Assembly (NCBI RefSeq): GCF_900117415.1
Contig: NZ_FPEI01000006.1
Location: forward strand, 1,798,001-1,862,000
Direction of reading: 5' to 3'
Length of the DNA: 64,000 bases
From: Hyphomicrobium sp. CS1BSMeth3
GTDB taxonomy: Bacteria > Pseudomonadota > Alphaproteobacteria > Rhizobiales > Hyphomicrobiaceae
Part shown: piece after piece, positions 35,589-44,060 of the stretch
How the letters are laid out: each line of letters opens with the position of its first letter
Position numbering within the stretch: position 1 is the first letter of the stretch
The notes under the pieces: generated by a model
What the model saw: only the letters and a program-made list of their open reading frames with translations
Database searches by the model: none
What the model was told of the DNA's origin: nothing
Program-made: the position numbers and the translations under genes

Positions 35589-36179
35589 TCAGCCGCCGCG
35601 CTTGCGTGGCGGCACAACATCCTTGAAGGCGTCGAACCCCTTCCACGCGGGCTCTTTGGGCTCGACGCCTTCGCAAGGAACATAGGGCGATGCTTCGCCT
35701 GTCCGCAGATTGGGGATGTAGCGCGGACAATTCGGAAAGATGTGCTCCGGCACGACGCGGACGATGATCTGCGCGCCGGGCATCGCGTCGATCAGCGGAT
35801 CGGCCGCGTGAACGCTCGCGCGGCCGTTGACGCGGAGCCGCTTCGGCTTCTCGCCCATGTCGATGAAGAGCAGTCCGACATTCGGATTGCGCAGGATGTT
35901 GCCGAGACTCTTGAACATCCCATTGCCGTCGTAGTCGGGGAAGATCAGCAGATCGGGCGCCTGTATGCTCACGAAGCCCGGCGGCCCACCCTTGAACGAG
36001 CAATCAGGGTGCCCCTCTGCGTCCGCGGTGGCGAGAAAGAAGAAGCCCACGCTTTCGATGAAGGCCTTGTCCTCGTCCTTGAACTTGTCGCGCCACAATC
36101 GCTCGACAAGCCGATCCGCGAGCAATCTTGAAGAGAACTGGTCCTGAAGCTCTCGATTGCCGTCATGGTACATGGGCAT
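35589..36179 (-). CDS. Pyridoxamine 5'-phosphate oxidase-like flavin-binding protein
   Basis: 196-aa split-barrel flavoprotein of the PNPOx-like superfamily. It has IESVGFFFLATADAEGHPDCSFKGGPPGFV, LLIFPDYDGNGMFKSLGNILRNPNVGLLFID and KRLRVNGRASVHAADPL, the pattern of FMN-binding family members of this length. The start at 36179 follows a GGAGG ribosome-binding site; a GTG at 36188 is less well placed. Substrate unknown. It is divergent from the 2OG oxygenase. Confidence 0.85.
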   Translation of the reverse strand: MPMYHDGNRELQDQFSSRLLADRLVERLWRDKFKDEDKAFIESVGFFFLATADAEGHPDCSFKGGPPGFVSIQAPDLLIFPDYDGNGMFKSLGNILRNPNVGLLFIDMGEKPKRLRVNGRASVHAADPLIDAMPGAQIIVRVVPEHIFPNCPRYIPNLRTGEASPYVPCEGVEPKEPAWKGFDAFKDVVPPRKRGG

Positions 36180-36388
36180 GGCCTGCACCTCCGACAGGGA
36201 CGATCGCCGATCTTATGCTGCGTTCGGGCGCGGCTCCAGGCTCAGAGCGCGTGCGCGACAGCCGATGCGGCCTTCAGATCACACTCAAGACCTATCCACC
36301 GCCAAAACAACGTACAGAAACTATTGTTCTAGCGCCGCTGAGATTTGGGCTCGACATTCCACTGATATTTTAGGTGGGAGGTTTAGAG

Positions 36389-37021
36389 ATGCCAAATCCA
36401 AGCATGATCGACCTCGACGTCGTGCGTAAGGCCCCGCTCTCTCGCGAGCCCTACGACTTCTTTTGCGCCCAACACTTTCTCCGCGAGGATGCAGTAGGCG
36501 GCGTGCGGCAGGACTTTCCCGACATCAAGAAGCCCGGCTATCTGGCGGTGGACGAAGTGCTGCTCAAGGGGCGTTTCAAGACCTTGATCGACGAGGTCGA
36601 GGGCCCCGAGCTGACCGAGGCGCTCTCGCAGAAATTCGACAGAGATCTGCACCCCTATCCGCGCCTCACTACGATCATGGGCCAGTCCCAGGCCAAATAC
36701 GGCGCCATCCATACGGACGGCGCGTCCAAGGTCATGACCATGCTCGTCTATCTGAACGACGACTGGGAGGTCGATGAAGGCGGCCGGCTGCGCGTGCTTT
36801 TTGACGGCAAGAACTACGAGCCTTATGCGCTCGAGGTGCCGCCCACCATGGGGCAGGTCTTTGCCTTCCTGCGCGCCGACAATTCCTGGCACGGACACAA
36901 GCCGTTCACAGGCCAGCGCAAGGTCGTGCAGGTTGCCTGGATCAAGGATCAGGCCGAACTCGAGCGGAAGAAGAAGCGCAACAACGCCGCGCAGTTCTTC
37001 AAATCGATCTTCGGGCGATAG
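36389..37021 (+). CDS. 2-oxoglutarate/Fe(II)-dependent oxygenase
   Basis: 210 aa. The jelly-roll core has the HxD iron ligands in YGAIHTDGASKVMTMLVYLND, a GGRLRVLFDG strand and the distal His in FLRADNSWHGHKPFTGQRKVVQ with the Arg that holds 2-oxoglutarate. It ends in a basic KKKRNNAAQFFKSIFG tail. A GGGAGGT ribosome-binding site (36376-36382) fixes the start at 36389. It resembles prolyl-hydroxylase-type or small-molecule hydroxylases; substrate unknown. Confidence 0.85.
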   Translation: MPNPSMIDLDVVRKAPLSREPYDFFCAQHFLREDAVGGVRQDFPDIKKPGYLAVDEVLLKGRFKTLIDEVEGPELTEALSQKFDRDLHPYPRLTTIMGQSQAKYGAIHTDGASKVMTMLVYLNDDWEVDEGGRLRVLFDGKNYEPYALEVPPTMGQVFAFLRADNSWHGHKPFTGQRKVVQVAWIKDQAELERKKKRNNAAQFFKSIFGR

Positions 37022-37069
37022 GAGCGGAGCAGCCGACGGCGCACCGCTCCCCACGGCATCGACCTGTCG

Positions 37070-37627
37070 TCAAGCCCCACGCGGCGAGAGGCGCCGCGCG
37101 TCCGGCGCCGCCTCGTGCTTCATCGCGCGAAGTATCGTCGCGTTCATGAGATACGCGCTCATGATCGCCACCAGCTCCACGAGCCCCTTTTCGCCATAGC
37201 GCTTGCGCACCGCTTCGAACGTCGCGTCGCTGACTGCCGGTGCCTCGAGCAATTCGCGCCCGAAGCCCACGATAAGCGCCTCGTCGCTCGTCAGCGCGTC
37301 GAGCGGACCATAGGTGTCGACGACCTCGATCGCTTCCGGGCGCGTGCCGGCGGCCAGCCCGAGTTTGACGTGGGCATTCCAGATGTAGTCGGCGTTGGCC
37401 GCACGGGCCGCCGTACAAATCGCGAGCTCGGACTCTGCGAGCGTCAGCGACGTATGATTCCGCAGATGGTCGAGCAGGTCCGAAAGGCGCACCCCCGCCT
37501 GGCCTGCATAAGACAGATAGGTGCTCGGCGGCGGCATACTCTTCCGTGTCGCGAGAATGTGGCGAACGGCGGCGCGGGTCTCGTCACTGTACGCATCACT
37601 GTCCGCAGGGAACGGCAATCGCGGCAT
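37070..37627 (-). CDS. Carboxymuconolactone decarboxylase (CMD) family protein
   Basis: 185-aa CMD/AhpD-fold protein. It has NHTSLTLAESELAICTAARAANADYIWNAHVKLGLAAG, where CMD domains carry the conserved Glu and His (WNAH), and VGFGRELLEAPAVSDATFEAVRKRYGEKGLVELV. The CxxC of true AhpD is absent, so it is not a peroxidase of that type. It is divergent from the SDR at 37730 with a 102-bp shared promoter region. Its place near oxygenases suggests a catabolic role, which is inference. Confidence 0.85.
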   Translation of the reverse strand: MPRLPFPADSDAYSDETRAAVRHILATRKSMPPPSTYLSYAGQAGVRLSDLLDHLRNHTSLTLAESELAICTAARAANADYIWNAHVKLGLAAGTRPEAIEVVDTYGPLDALTSDEALIVGFGRELLEAPAVSDATFEAVRKRYGEKGLVELVAIMSAYLMNATILRAMKHEAAPDARRLSPRGA

Positions 37628-37729
37628 CGTCTGGCTCCTTTGAGTGGCGGCATTCGGGTGCGCCGGTTATGTTTCCTCAACCAACCCCTGCGCGAGCGAC
37701 AGCGTCGGCACAAAGAGGATATCACGGAC

Positions 37730-38434
37730 ATGAACGTATCTGGGAAGAAGGCGCTGGTTATCGGCGGCACATCGGGCATCGGCCTTGCTGCGTCGAAGCA
37801 GCTCGCGGCACTGGGCGCGACGGTCATCGCCGTCAGCCGCAATCCGAGCCGCGCAGGTGACGTGCCCAAGGGCATCACGCTCGAGCAGTGCGATGTCCTG
37901 GATCGCGACGCCTTGAGCAAGCTGTTCGAGACCTACGCACCGATCGACATCCTGGTCAGCGCCGCGACCGGCGGCACGCGCGCCAGAGGCACCTTCCTCG
38001 AAATGGACATGGAGGGCTACAAGGCCTCGTTCGCCAAGCTTTGGGGCTACGCAAATGTCCTTCAACTCGGCACGCCGCGCATGAGCAAAGACGGCACGAT
38101 CGTGCTCGTCAGCGGATCGCCCGCGCGCAAGTCGAAGCCCGGGCAGGTCGCGATCGCGTCGGTCGGCGGCGCGGTCGAAGCCTTGGTCAGGGCCGTTGCG
38201 CCGGAAATCGCGCCGCGCCGCCTGAATGTCGTCTCACCGGGCACTATCGACACCCCCATGTCATCGTTGCAGGGAGCGGAGCGCGAGGAGGCCTATCGCA
38301 AGCAGACAGCCAAAAATCTGATCCCGCGCGCCGGCACGGCCGATGAAGTGGCGCAGGGCATTCTGTTCGTCATCCAGAACGACTTCGTCACCGGTACGAC
38401 AGTCGACGTCGACGGCGGCTGGCTGCTGTCCTGA
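37730..38434 (+). CDS. Atypical SDR lacking the YxxxK motif
   Basis: 234-aa Rossmann-fold protein with an intact cofactor motif (IGGTSGIG, 11-18), an SAATGG segment in place of NNAG, and the C-terminal VDGGW. At the active site the usual Tyr-x-x-x-Lys is replaced: the segment reads GQVAIASVGGAVEAL, so neither Tyr nor Lys is present. The nucleotide-binding fold is kept but standard SDR catalysis is doubtful. The protein resembles the SDR at 40963 in length and in this loss. It lies convergent to the metal ATPase, 14 bp away. Confidence 0.85.
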   Translation: MNVSGKKALVIGGTSGIGLAASKQLAALGATVIAVSRNPSRAGDVPKGITLEQCDVLDRDALSKLFETYAPIDILVSAATGGTRARGTFLEMDMEGYKASFAKLWGYANVLQLGTPRMSKDGTIVLVSGSPARKSKPGQVAIASVGGAVEALVRAVAPEIAPRRLNVVSPGTIDTPMSSLQGAEREEAYRKQTAKNLIPRAGTADEVAQGILFVIQNDFVTGTTVDVDGGWLLS

Positions 38435-38448
38435 ACGGCCCCGAGCGC

Positions 38449-40752
38449 TCAGCCTCCTGCTGCCGCGTGCTCGTAGATGTCCTCCTCCTGGGCGTTATGG
38501 AGGCGGACGAGTGCTTCGATGGCCTCGATGACCCGCTGAGCGTCGCGGGTCAGATAGCGGTCGACGTCACTCTCCCGCAACGCGTCCGTCAGGCGTCCGA
38601 GCAGCCGCGCCAGGTGGAGGATTTCGCGGTGAGCCCGGCTCATGGCAGCCAAGCCATGGCCGTCTTGGAGGGCTTCGGCCAGGCGCGGATAGATCCCGCT
38701 CTCGTCCTGGCGCTCATGGGCGACGATGTTCTGCGTCACGAGTCGGTTGGCCTCGGTAATGAGAACAGCGACTTCCGCCGGTGCAGCGTCGTCCAGGCGA
38801 TCTGCGATCTCGCGCAGGCGATCGAGCACCAGACGGAGATCCTGGTGCTCTTGTTGCAGCGTCCGAACAACGGATTGGGGAATCGAAGGCCTGCGCGCTC
38901 TCTTCATCGGAGGACTGAGCGCGCGAAGGGCATTCAGGATGACGGCAACGTCGATCGCCTCTTGTGTCAAAGCTCCAGCAACGGGGCTTAGCCATCCGAA
39001 GGCCGCCGCGAGCATGGCAACGCCCGACAGCGACATGCCGACAATTATGCTCTGCAATGCAATGGCGCGCGTACGACGCGCAATGAGCACGGCCTCCGCG
39101 ACGCGATCGAGCCGATCCACGAGAACCACGACGTCGGCTGCTTCCGAAGACGCACTGGCCCCGCCGGCGCCCATCGCGATCCCCACGTCGGCGGCAGCCA
39201 AGGCGGGCGCGTCATTGATGCCATCCCCGACCATCGCCGTTGGACTTCGCTTCTTCTCTGTCGTGACAGCTTCCACTTTGTCGGATGGCACGCGCTCCGC
39301 GAGCACGGCATCGAGATCGAGGGCTGCACCGATGGTCTCTGCGGCGTCGGCTCGATCTCCCGTCACCATGACGATGCGGGACACGCCTGCCGTGCGGAGG
39401 GTCTGCACGGCTCGCGGCGCCTCGCGCCTGAGCTCGTCGGCCAGCAGAATTGCCCCGATCAGCCTTCCATCGACGGCCACGAAAATGCTGAGGGCTGAGC
39501 GCCAGGAAGCTCGCCGCAATGTGCGTGCAGCCCATGACGTGAGTGCCGTCGGACCACAGACGAGCTGGTAGGATCCGACCTTGAGATGCTTGCCGTCGAC
39601 AACACCCTCGAGCCCGGATCCCATGGCCTCGCGAGCGTGATCCGGAACCTGTAGGGCAAGCCCCCGCGATCTCGCGGCGGCAATGAGCGCTGCAGCCACC
39701 ACATGATGCGACGCCTGCTCGAGAGAGGCGGCAAGCCTCAGGACGTTGTTGGCATCCTCCCCCGGAGCCGGCTCGATAGCGATGAGACGAGCGCCCCCGA
39801 CAGTCAGCGTGCCCGTCTTGTCGAGCAGGACCGTGCGCGTGCGCGCGAGGGCCTCGAGAGGACCGCCGCCCTTTATGAGAACGCCCGAGCGGGCGGCTCT
39901 CGCGACCCCGGCAATGAAGGCCACCGGCGCCGCCAGAATGAGAGGACAGGGCGTGGAGGCAACGAGCACGGCAAGCCCTCGCACAGGGTCTCCCGAGAAG
40001 GCCCATGCCAATCCTGCCAGAAGCAAAGTCGCCGGGAGCAGAAGGAGTGCGTAGCGATCGGCGAGGCGGATGAACGGCGCCTTCGCTGTTTGTGCGGCAC
40101 TCACCATGCGCACGATGCCGGCATATGTGCTTTCGCCAGCGATGGTCGTCGCAAGCATCTCGAATGTGTCGCCCACATTGATGCTTCCGCTGCGCGCAAT
40201 CTCCCCCTTGGTGCGTGTCACGGGAATGGGCTCTCCCGTCAGGGCCGCCTCGTCGAGCGCGGCATGGGCTGATTGGATGGAGCCATCGACGGGCACGACC
40301 TCTCCCGCTCTGACCAGCAGAATGTTCCCGACGCGAACCTCGTCGACGGGAATGTCGGTAACGGAAGCTGGGTCCTTGCGATGGGCAAAGCGGGGCGCGC
40401 GATCAATGAGCTGGCTCAGGTTCCGCTCGGCGCGCGCGACCGCCAAGTCTTCGAGAAGATTGCCGCCGGCGTACATCATCGCGATGACGGCGCCGGCCAG
40501 GTATTCCCCGAGTGTGAGAGCGCCGGCCATCGATACGAACGCGACGGCATCCACGCCGAGCTTGCGGGCGAGGAGATCCCGCACGATCGATACGGCCAAG
40601 CCAATGATGACGGGAATGGTCCCGGCGGCCCAGATGCCGTTTGCCAGCCGCACGTGTCCGAGGAGCCATGCAGAGCTGCCAAGAACCAGGCCCGCAAGGG
40701 CAATACCGGCCAGCAGCCTGCGCAAGACGCGATCAGAGATCAATCCCGCCAT
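38449..40752 (-). CDS. P1B-type heavy-metal ATPase with C-terminal hemerythrin domain (P1B-5-like)
   Basis: 767-aa metal-exporting P-type ATPase. The transmembrane metal site is S-TPCP (267-270), the phosphorylated Asp is 311 in DKTGTLTVGG, the actuator motif is LTGEPIPV and the hinge is GDGINDAPALA. There is no N-terminal heavy-metal-associated domain. The C-terminus (about 625-767) is a hemerythrin-like helical bundle with EHQD, AHERQDE, RAHRE and LHNAQEEDIYEH. TPCP plus hemerythrin is the P1B-5 class, whose rhizobial member Nia handles nickel and iron. A 19-bp inverted repeat lies just upstream. Confidence 0.92.
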   Translation of the reverse strand: MAGLISDRVLRRLLAGIALAGLVLGSSAWLLGHVRLANGIWAAGTIPVIIGLAVSIVRDLLARKLGVDAVAFVSMAGALTLGEYLAGAVIAMMYAGGNLLEDLAVARAERNLSQLIDRAPRFAHRKDPASVTDIPVDEVRVGNILLVRAGEVVPVDGSIQSAHAALDEAALTGEPIPVTRTKGEIARSGSINVGDTFEMLATTIAGESTYAGIVRMVSAAQTAKAPFIRLADRYALLLLPATLLLAGLAWAFSGDPVRGLAVLVASTPCPLILAAPVAFIAGVARAARSGVLIKGGGPLEALARTRTVLLDKTGTLTVGGARLIAIEPAPGEDANNVLRLAASLEQASHHVVAAALIAAARSRGLALQVPDHAREAMGSGLEGVVDGKHLKVGSYQLVCGPTALTSWAARTLRRASWRSALSIFVAVDGRLIGAILLADELRREAPRAVQTLRTAGVSRIVMVTGDRADAAETIGAALDLDAVLAERVPSDKVEAVTTEKKRSPTAMVGDGINDAPALAAADVGIAMGAGGASASSEAADVVVLVDRLDRVAEAVLIARRTRAIALQSIIVGMSLSGVAMLAAAFGWLSPVAGALTQEAIDVAVILNALRALSPPMKRARRPSIPQSVVRTLQQEHQDLRLVLDRLREIADRLDDAAPAEVAVLITEANRLVTQNIVAHERQDESGIYPRLAEALQDGHGLAAMSRAHREILHLARLLGRLTDALRESDVDRYLTRDAQRVIEAIEALVRLHNAQEEDIYEHAAAGG

Positions 40753-40798
40753 ACTATGCTCCGCAGGTGCGACCGAGGGGATTCGAAGAACTACCATC

Positions 40799-40817
40799 TA
40801 CCGTCTATCGGACGGTA
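40799..40817. promoter_or_regulatory. 19-bp inverted repeat upstream of the metal ATPase gene
   Basis: TACCGTC-TATCG-GACGGTA: two perfect 7-bp arms with a 5-bp centre, 46 bp upstream of the ATPase start at 40752. Position and symmetry suit a metal-responsive repressor operator. No regulator gene is adjacent. Confidence 0.45.
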
Positions 40818-40962
40818 TTTCGATTGCTGATCCCATGTCGCGCGCGGTCGTGCTTGTCACAGAGAAGCGAGATGAGCTGCCGGATTGTTGGACAACCTGT
40901 TCAACCCGGCGCTTGCAGGCGCATCCGGTTATGGCCGATCCTGCAAGCCTCTCGGCGCACCT

Positions 40963-41667
40963 TCAGGCAATCAGTGCGCCGCCATCGATATAGACGATGG
41001 AGCCTGTCGCAAATCCGTTCGTCATGAACGAGAGGATCTGCTGGGCGATATCATCGGCCAAGCCAACGCGCCCTGTGGGCAGTCCGGCCGCCACTTTCGC
41101 GAGCATATCGAGGCGCTGCGCCTCGGGCATGGCGGCGCGGATCGGCGTATCCACGATCCCGGGCGAGACGGCGTTGACACGCACCGGCGCAAGCTCGAGC
41201 GCGAGACTGCGCGCGAGCGACTCGAGCGCGCCATTGGCCGCGCCGACGATGGCCGCTGCAGGGCGCGGGCGTACGCTCAGGAATCCGGTTGTCAAAGTGA
41301 GCGAGCCGCCGGCGCGGATCTCGGCCGCCCGTGCGACGCGCCACGCGCCCCAGAACTTGTTTTCCATCGTCGCGCGCACATCCGCCATCGACACAGTCTT
41401 GAACGGACCGGTGCGCAACTGAGCGGCCGTGACGACGACATGATCCACTGGGCCGCACGCCTTGAACAGCGCATTCACGCTGTCGTCGCTCGAGACGTCG
41501 GTGGCGATTGCGCTTGCACCGAGCGACTTCGCAGCCGCCTCGAGACGCTCGGGCGTGCGCGCAGCAATGACGACCTCGGCGCCGTCGGCTTTCGCCATCG
41601 CGGCGGTGGCGAGACCGATGCCCGATGAGCCCCCGACAACGACGACTTTCTTGCCTGCAAGCTTCAT
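40963..41667 (-). CDS. Atypical SDR lacking the YxxxK motif, in the ThDP-enzyme operon
   Basis: 234-aa Rossmann-fold protein. The cofactor motif VGGSSGIG (11-18) is intact; the active-site segment reads PAAAIVGAANGALESL, so the catalytic Tyr and Lys of classical SDRs are missing. The C-terminal part (VNAVSPGIVDTPIRA; IDGGALIA) is family-like. The start at 41667 is chosen because the frame upstream belongs to another gene. It is 31 bp downstream of the ThDP enzyme, same strand, so probably cotranscribed. Confidence 0.85.
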   Translation of the reverse strand: MKLAGKKVVVVGGSSGIGLATAAMAKADGAEVVIAARTPERLEAAAKSLGASAIATDVSSDDSVNALFKACGPVDHVVVTAAQLRTGPFKTVSMADVRATMENKFWGAWRVARAAEIRAGGSLTLTTGFLSVRPRPAAAIVGAANGALESLARSLALELAPVRVNAVSPGIVDTPIRAAMPEAQRLDMLAKVAAGLPTGRVGLADDIAQQILSFMTNGFATGSIVYIDGGALIA

Positions 41668-41698
41668 GTCCGCTCCTCCTGGCTGCGCGGCGTCGAAG

Positions 41699-43501
41699 TC
41701 ACGTCGGCTCGTAGCGTTTGCCGATGCCGGGTTTGCTGCGGCCGAGGCCGGGAAGCTCCCAGACGCCGGCACCGGATGGGTTGGTGTCTGCCGCAATGTC
41801 GACGTCGATGAGATAGGGCTTGTTGGCCGCAATGGCCTTGCGGATGGCGTCGCCGATGTCGGCGGCGCGGTCGACACGCTCGCCCGCGACGCCAGCCGAG
41901 CGCGCCATGGCGGCGAAGTCCGGGTTGTAGCGCTGCCCCGTCGTCGGATCGTGGAAGTCCGTCGCCAGCTCGCGCCCGCCGAGATAGCCGCGCTGAAGGC
42001 CGCGGATCGAGGCATAGGCGTAGTTGTTCCAGACAACCCAGACGACGGGCAGATTGTACTCGACGGCCGTGCCGAGCACGTTCGCGTGCATGAAGAAGGC
42101 GCCGTCGCCGCACACCGAGACGCACGGACGATCCGGCGCGGCGAGCTTGGCGCCCAACACACCGGCCACACCAAAGCCCATGGGGCCGAAGCCCATGGAG
42201 CCGATCAGCGAGTCGGGACGTCGCGGCTTGCAGAAGCCGAGCAGCCAGTTGTGATGCACGCCGATGTCGCTCACGAGGATGGCATCCTCGGGCAAGCAGC
42301 GGTCGATCTCGTGGGCGGCGCGCTGCGGGTTGATGGGCGAGCGATCATCGGAGAAACCGGGCGCGACGAATGCATCCCACTCCTTGCGATAGCCGTCGAT
42401 GGCGGCGAGCCACTTCTTGCGCGCATCGAGCTTGGCGTCGACGGTCTTGCGCGTCGCGATCTCGGCGAGCACCTGACGCAGGAACGTGCGCACGTCCGCC
42501 ATGAGGCCGAGCGCGACCGGATAGTTGCGGCCGATCTCCTCGGGATCGATATCGACGTGAATGAGCTTCGTCGGCGGGATCGTGAACGAGTAGCCGGGAA
42601 TCCACGAGCTCGACGTGCGGTCGTCGAAGCGCACGCCGAGCGCAAGCAGGACGTCGGCCTGACGGGCCGCGTGGTTGGCCTGGTAGTGGCCGGCGCGCGC
42701 GACGAGACCGAGCGCGAGCGGATGGCTCGCATCGATGGCGCCCATGCCGCTCGCCGAGGCGGCAACGGGGATCTGCAGCATCTCGGCGAGGCGCAACAGC
42801 TCCGCAGCAGCGCCGCCATAGCGCACACCCTGACCGACCAGGATGACAGGCCGCTCCGCCGACAGCAGCATGTCGACGGCTTTCACCACGCCATCCGGGT
42901 CGGCGCCACAGCGGCTCGAGATATTGGCCGTCCACTCGCGCGGGTCGGGCGTTTCCTCCGCCGCGCCCTCCATGAACACGTCGAACGGCACGTCGAGAAC
43001 GACGGGGCCTGGACGTCCGGTCACCATCGTCTTCCACGCCTGGCGCACGGCGAGCGGCACCATGTCGCCGCGCGTCGGCTGGAAGACCTTCTTGCAGTAG
43101 CTGCGCACGGTCGAGGGGAAGTCGGCCTGGTAGTGCCGGTAGAGCTCCTGAAAGGCGCCGCGATTGAACTGGCTCGTCGGCACGTTGCCGGTCACCGCGA
43201 GGAAAGGCACGGAGTCGAGATACGCATTGCCGAGCGAGATGGGCAGGTTGGCCGATCCTGGGCCGCAAGAGGTGAACGTGGCGGTCGGCTGGCCCGACAC
43301 GCGGTAGTAGACGTCGGCCATGAACCCCGCGACGCTCTCGTGGTGCACGGAAATCGTCTTGATGTCGTGCGAGCGCTCATAGAGCGCATCGATGAACTGG
43401 ATGTTGCCGTGCCCGCAGAGGCCGAAGGCGTAGGGGGCGCCCTCCCGGATCAGATAGTCGACGATGACCTGCGCGCCATTGAGCCTGTTCGGTGTCGACA
43501 T
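41699..43501 (-). CDS. Thiamine diphosphate-dependent enzyme, acetolactate synthase-like
   Basis: 600-aa ThDP enzyme with the three domains of the acetolactate synthase / benzoylformate decarboxylase superfamily. The catalytic Glu55 is in SVHHESVAGFMADVY. The central domain has GARVILVGQGV-like segment RPVILVGQGVRYGG. The C-terminal domain has the ThDP/Mg motif SVCGDGAFFMHANVLGTAVEYNLPVVWVVWNN. The start at 43501 (MSTPNRLNGAQVIVDYL) is the family start. The reaction is not determined; context (IclR, cupin, ABC uptake) suggests decarboxylation or carboligation of a 2-oxo acid in catabolism. Confidence 0.88.
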   Translation of the reverse strand: MSTPNRLNGAQVIVDYLIREGAPYAFGLCGHGNIQFIDALYERSHDIKTISVHHESVAGFMADVYYRVSGQPTATFTSCGPGSANLPISLGNAYLDSVPFLAVTGNVPTSQFNRGAFQELYRHYQADFPSTVRSYCKKVFQPTRGDMVPLAVRQAWKTMVTGRPGPVVLDVPFDVFMEGAAEETPDPREWTANISSRCGADPDGVVKAVDMLLSAERPVILVGQGVRYGGAAAELLRLAEMLQIPVAASASGMGAIDASHPLALGLVARAGHYQANHAARQADVLLALGVRFDDRTSSSWIPGYSFTIPPTKLIHVDIDPEEIGRNYPVALGLMADVRTFLRQVLAEIATRKTVDAKLDARKKWLAAIDGYRKEWDAFVAPGFSDDRSPINPQRAAHEIDRCLPEDAILVSDIGVHHNWLLGFCKPRRPDSLIGSMGFGPMGFGVAGVLGAKLAAPDRPCVSVCGDGAFFMHANVLGTAVEYNLPVVWVVWNNYAYASIRGLQRGYLGGRELATDFHDPTTGQRYNPDFAAMARSAGVAGERVDRAADIGDAIRKAIAANKPYLIDVDIAADTNPSGAGVWELPGLGRSKPGIGKRYEPT

Positions 43502-43587
43502 CGGATGCGTTGCCCCCTGCTGCGCCGCTTTCGGCCATTTGGGCGCGGCCATGGGGCGGCGCCGAACCTCCCCGCGAAGCTATTTCT

Positions 43588-43616
43588 CACAATTCGGCAC
43601 GTCAATTGATATTGTG
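43588..43616. promoter_or_regulatory. Candidate operator between the ThDP operon and cupin-iclR
   Basis: CACAAT ... ATTGTG arms flank a 17-bp centre that includes CAATTG. It sits in the 190-bp divergent region and is AT-rich. An IclR regulator is encoded two genes away, so autoregulation plus control of the divergent operon is plausible. Confidence 0.35.
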
Positions 43617-43691
43617 GCATGATGGGCCCTGCGGCGGGCGATGCCGCGGCTGGCTCATCGACGATCAGATCGAGATAGGGAGGCGCGCGAG

Positions 43692-44060
43692 ATGGAAGCT
43701 AAATGGTTCATCCGCAATATTGCAGAAGTGCCGTGGCGTGAGTTCCCGGACCACTTCGGCGGGGCACTGTCGAAACCGCTGGTCTGGCCACAGAATTCAG
43801 AGGCCAGACACCTCGACTACAGGATCTCGATGTACCAGCCCATGGCCTACGTGAAGGTGCACCGTCACAAGACCCAGGAGCAAATCTATCACGTGCTCAA
43901 GGGCGAAGGCCTCATGGAGATCGACGGGCAGAGCCGGGTCGTGCGCGAGCACGATGTCATCTTCCTGCCGCCGGGCATCGATCACGCCATCTCCAACAGC
44001 GGCCTCGTCGATCTGGTGTTTCTGGTGATAACCTCGCCGGTCGAAGATGGCGCCGCGTAG
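43692..44060 (+). CDS. Cupin-domain protein
   Basis: 122-aa single cupin. It has AYVKVHRHKTQEQIYHVLKGEG, close to the cupin motif 1 G(X)5HXH(X)3,4E(X)6G, and motif 2 DVIFLPPGIDHAISNSG, so the metal ligands His, His, Glu/Gln and His are present. It is the first gene after the divergent promoter, and its stop overlaps the longest form of the IclR gene by 14 bp. Such cupins may be isomerases or metal-dependent dioxygenases; substrate unknown. Confidence 0.87.
   Translation: MEAKWFIRNIAEVPWREFPDHFGGALSKPLVWPQNSEARHLDYRISMYQPMAYVKVHRHKTQEQIYHVLKGEGLMEIDGQSRVVREHDVIFLPPGIDHAISNSGLVDLVFLVITSPVEDGAA

Noticed and set aside
37115-37729. N-terminal extension of the SDR at 37730
   Set aside because: Overlaps the CMD gene on the other strand and has no SDR features. 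The real start is just before the glycine-rich motif.
41462-43609. A 715-codon plus-strand open frame
   Set aside because: Antisense of the ThDP enzyme and part of the SDR; no motif and highly biased composition.
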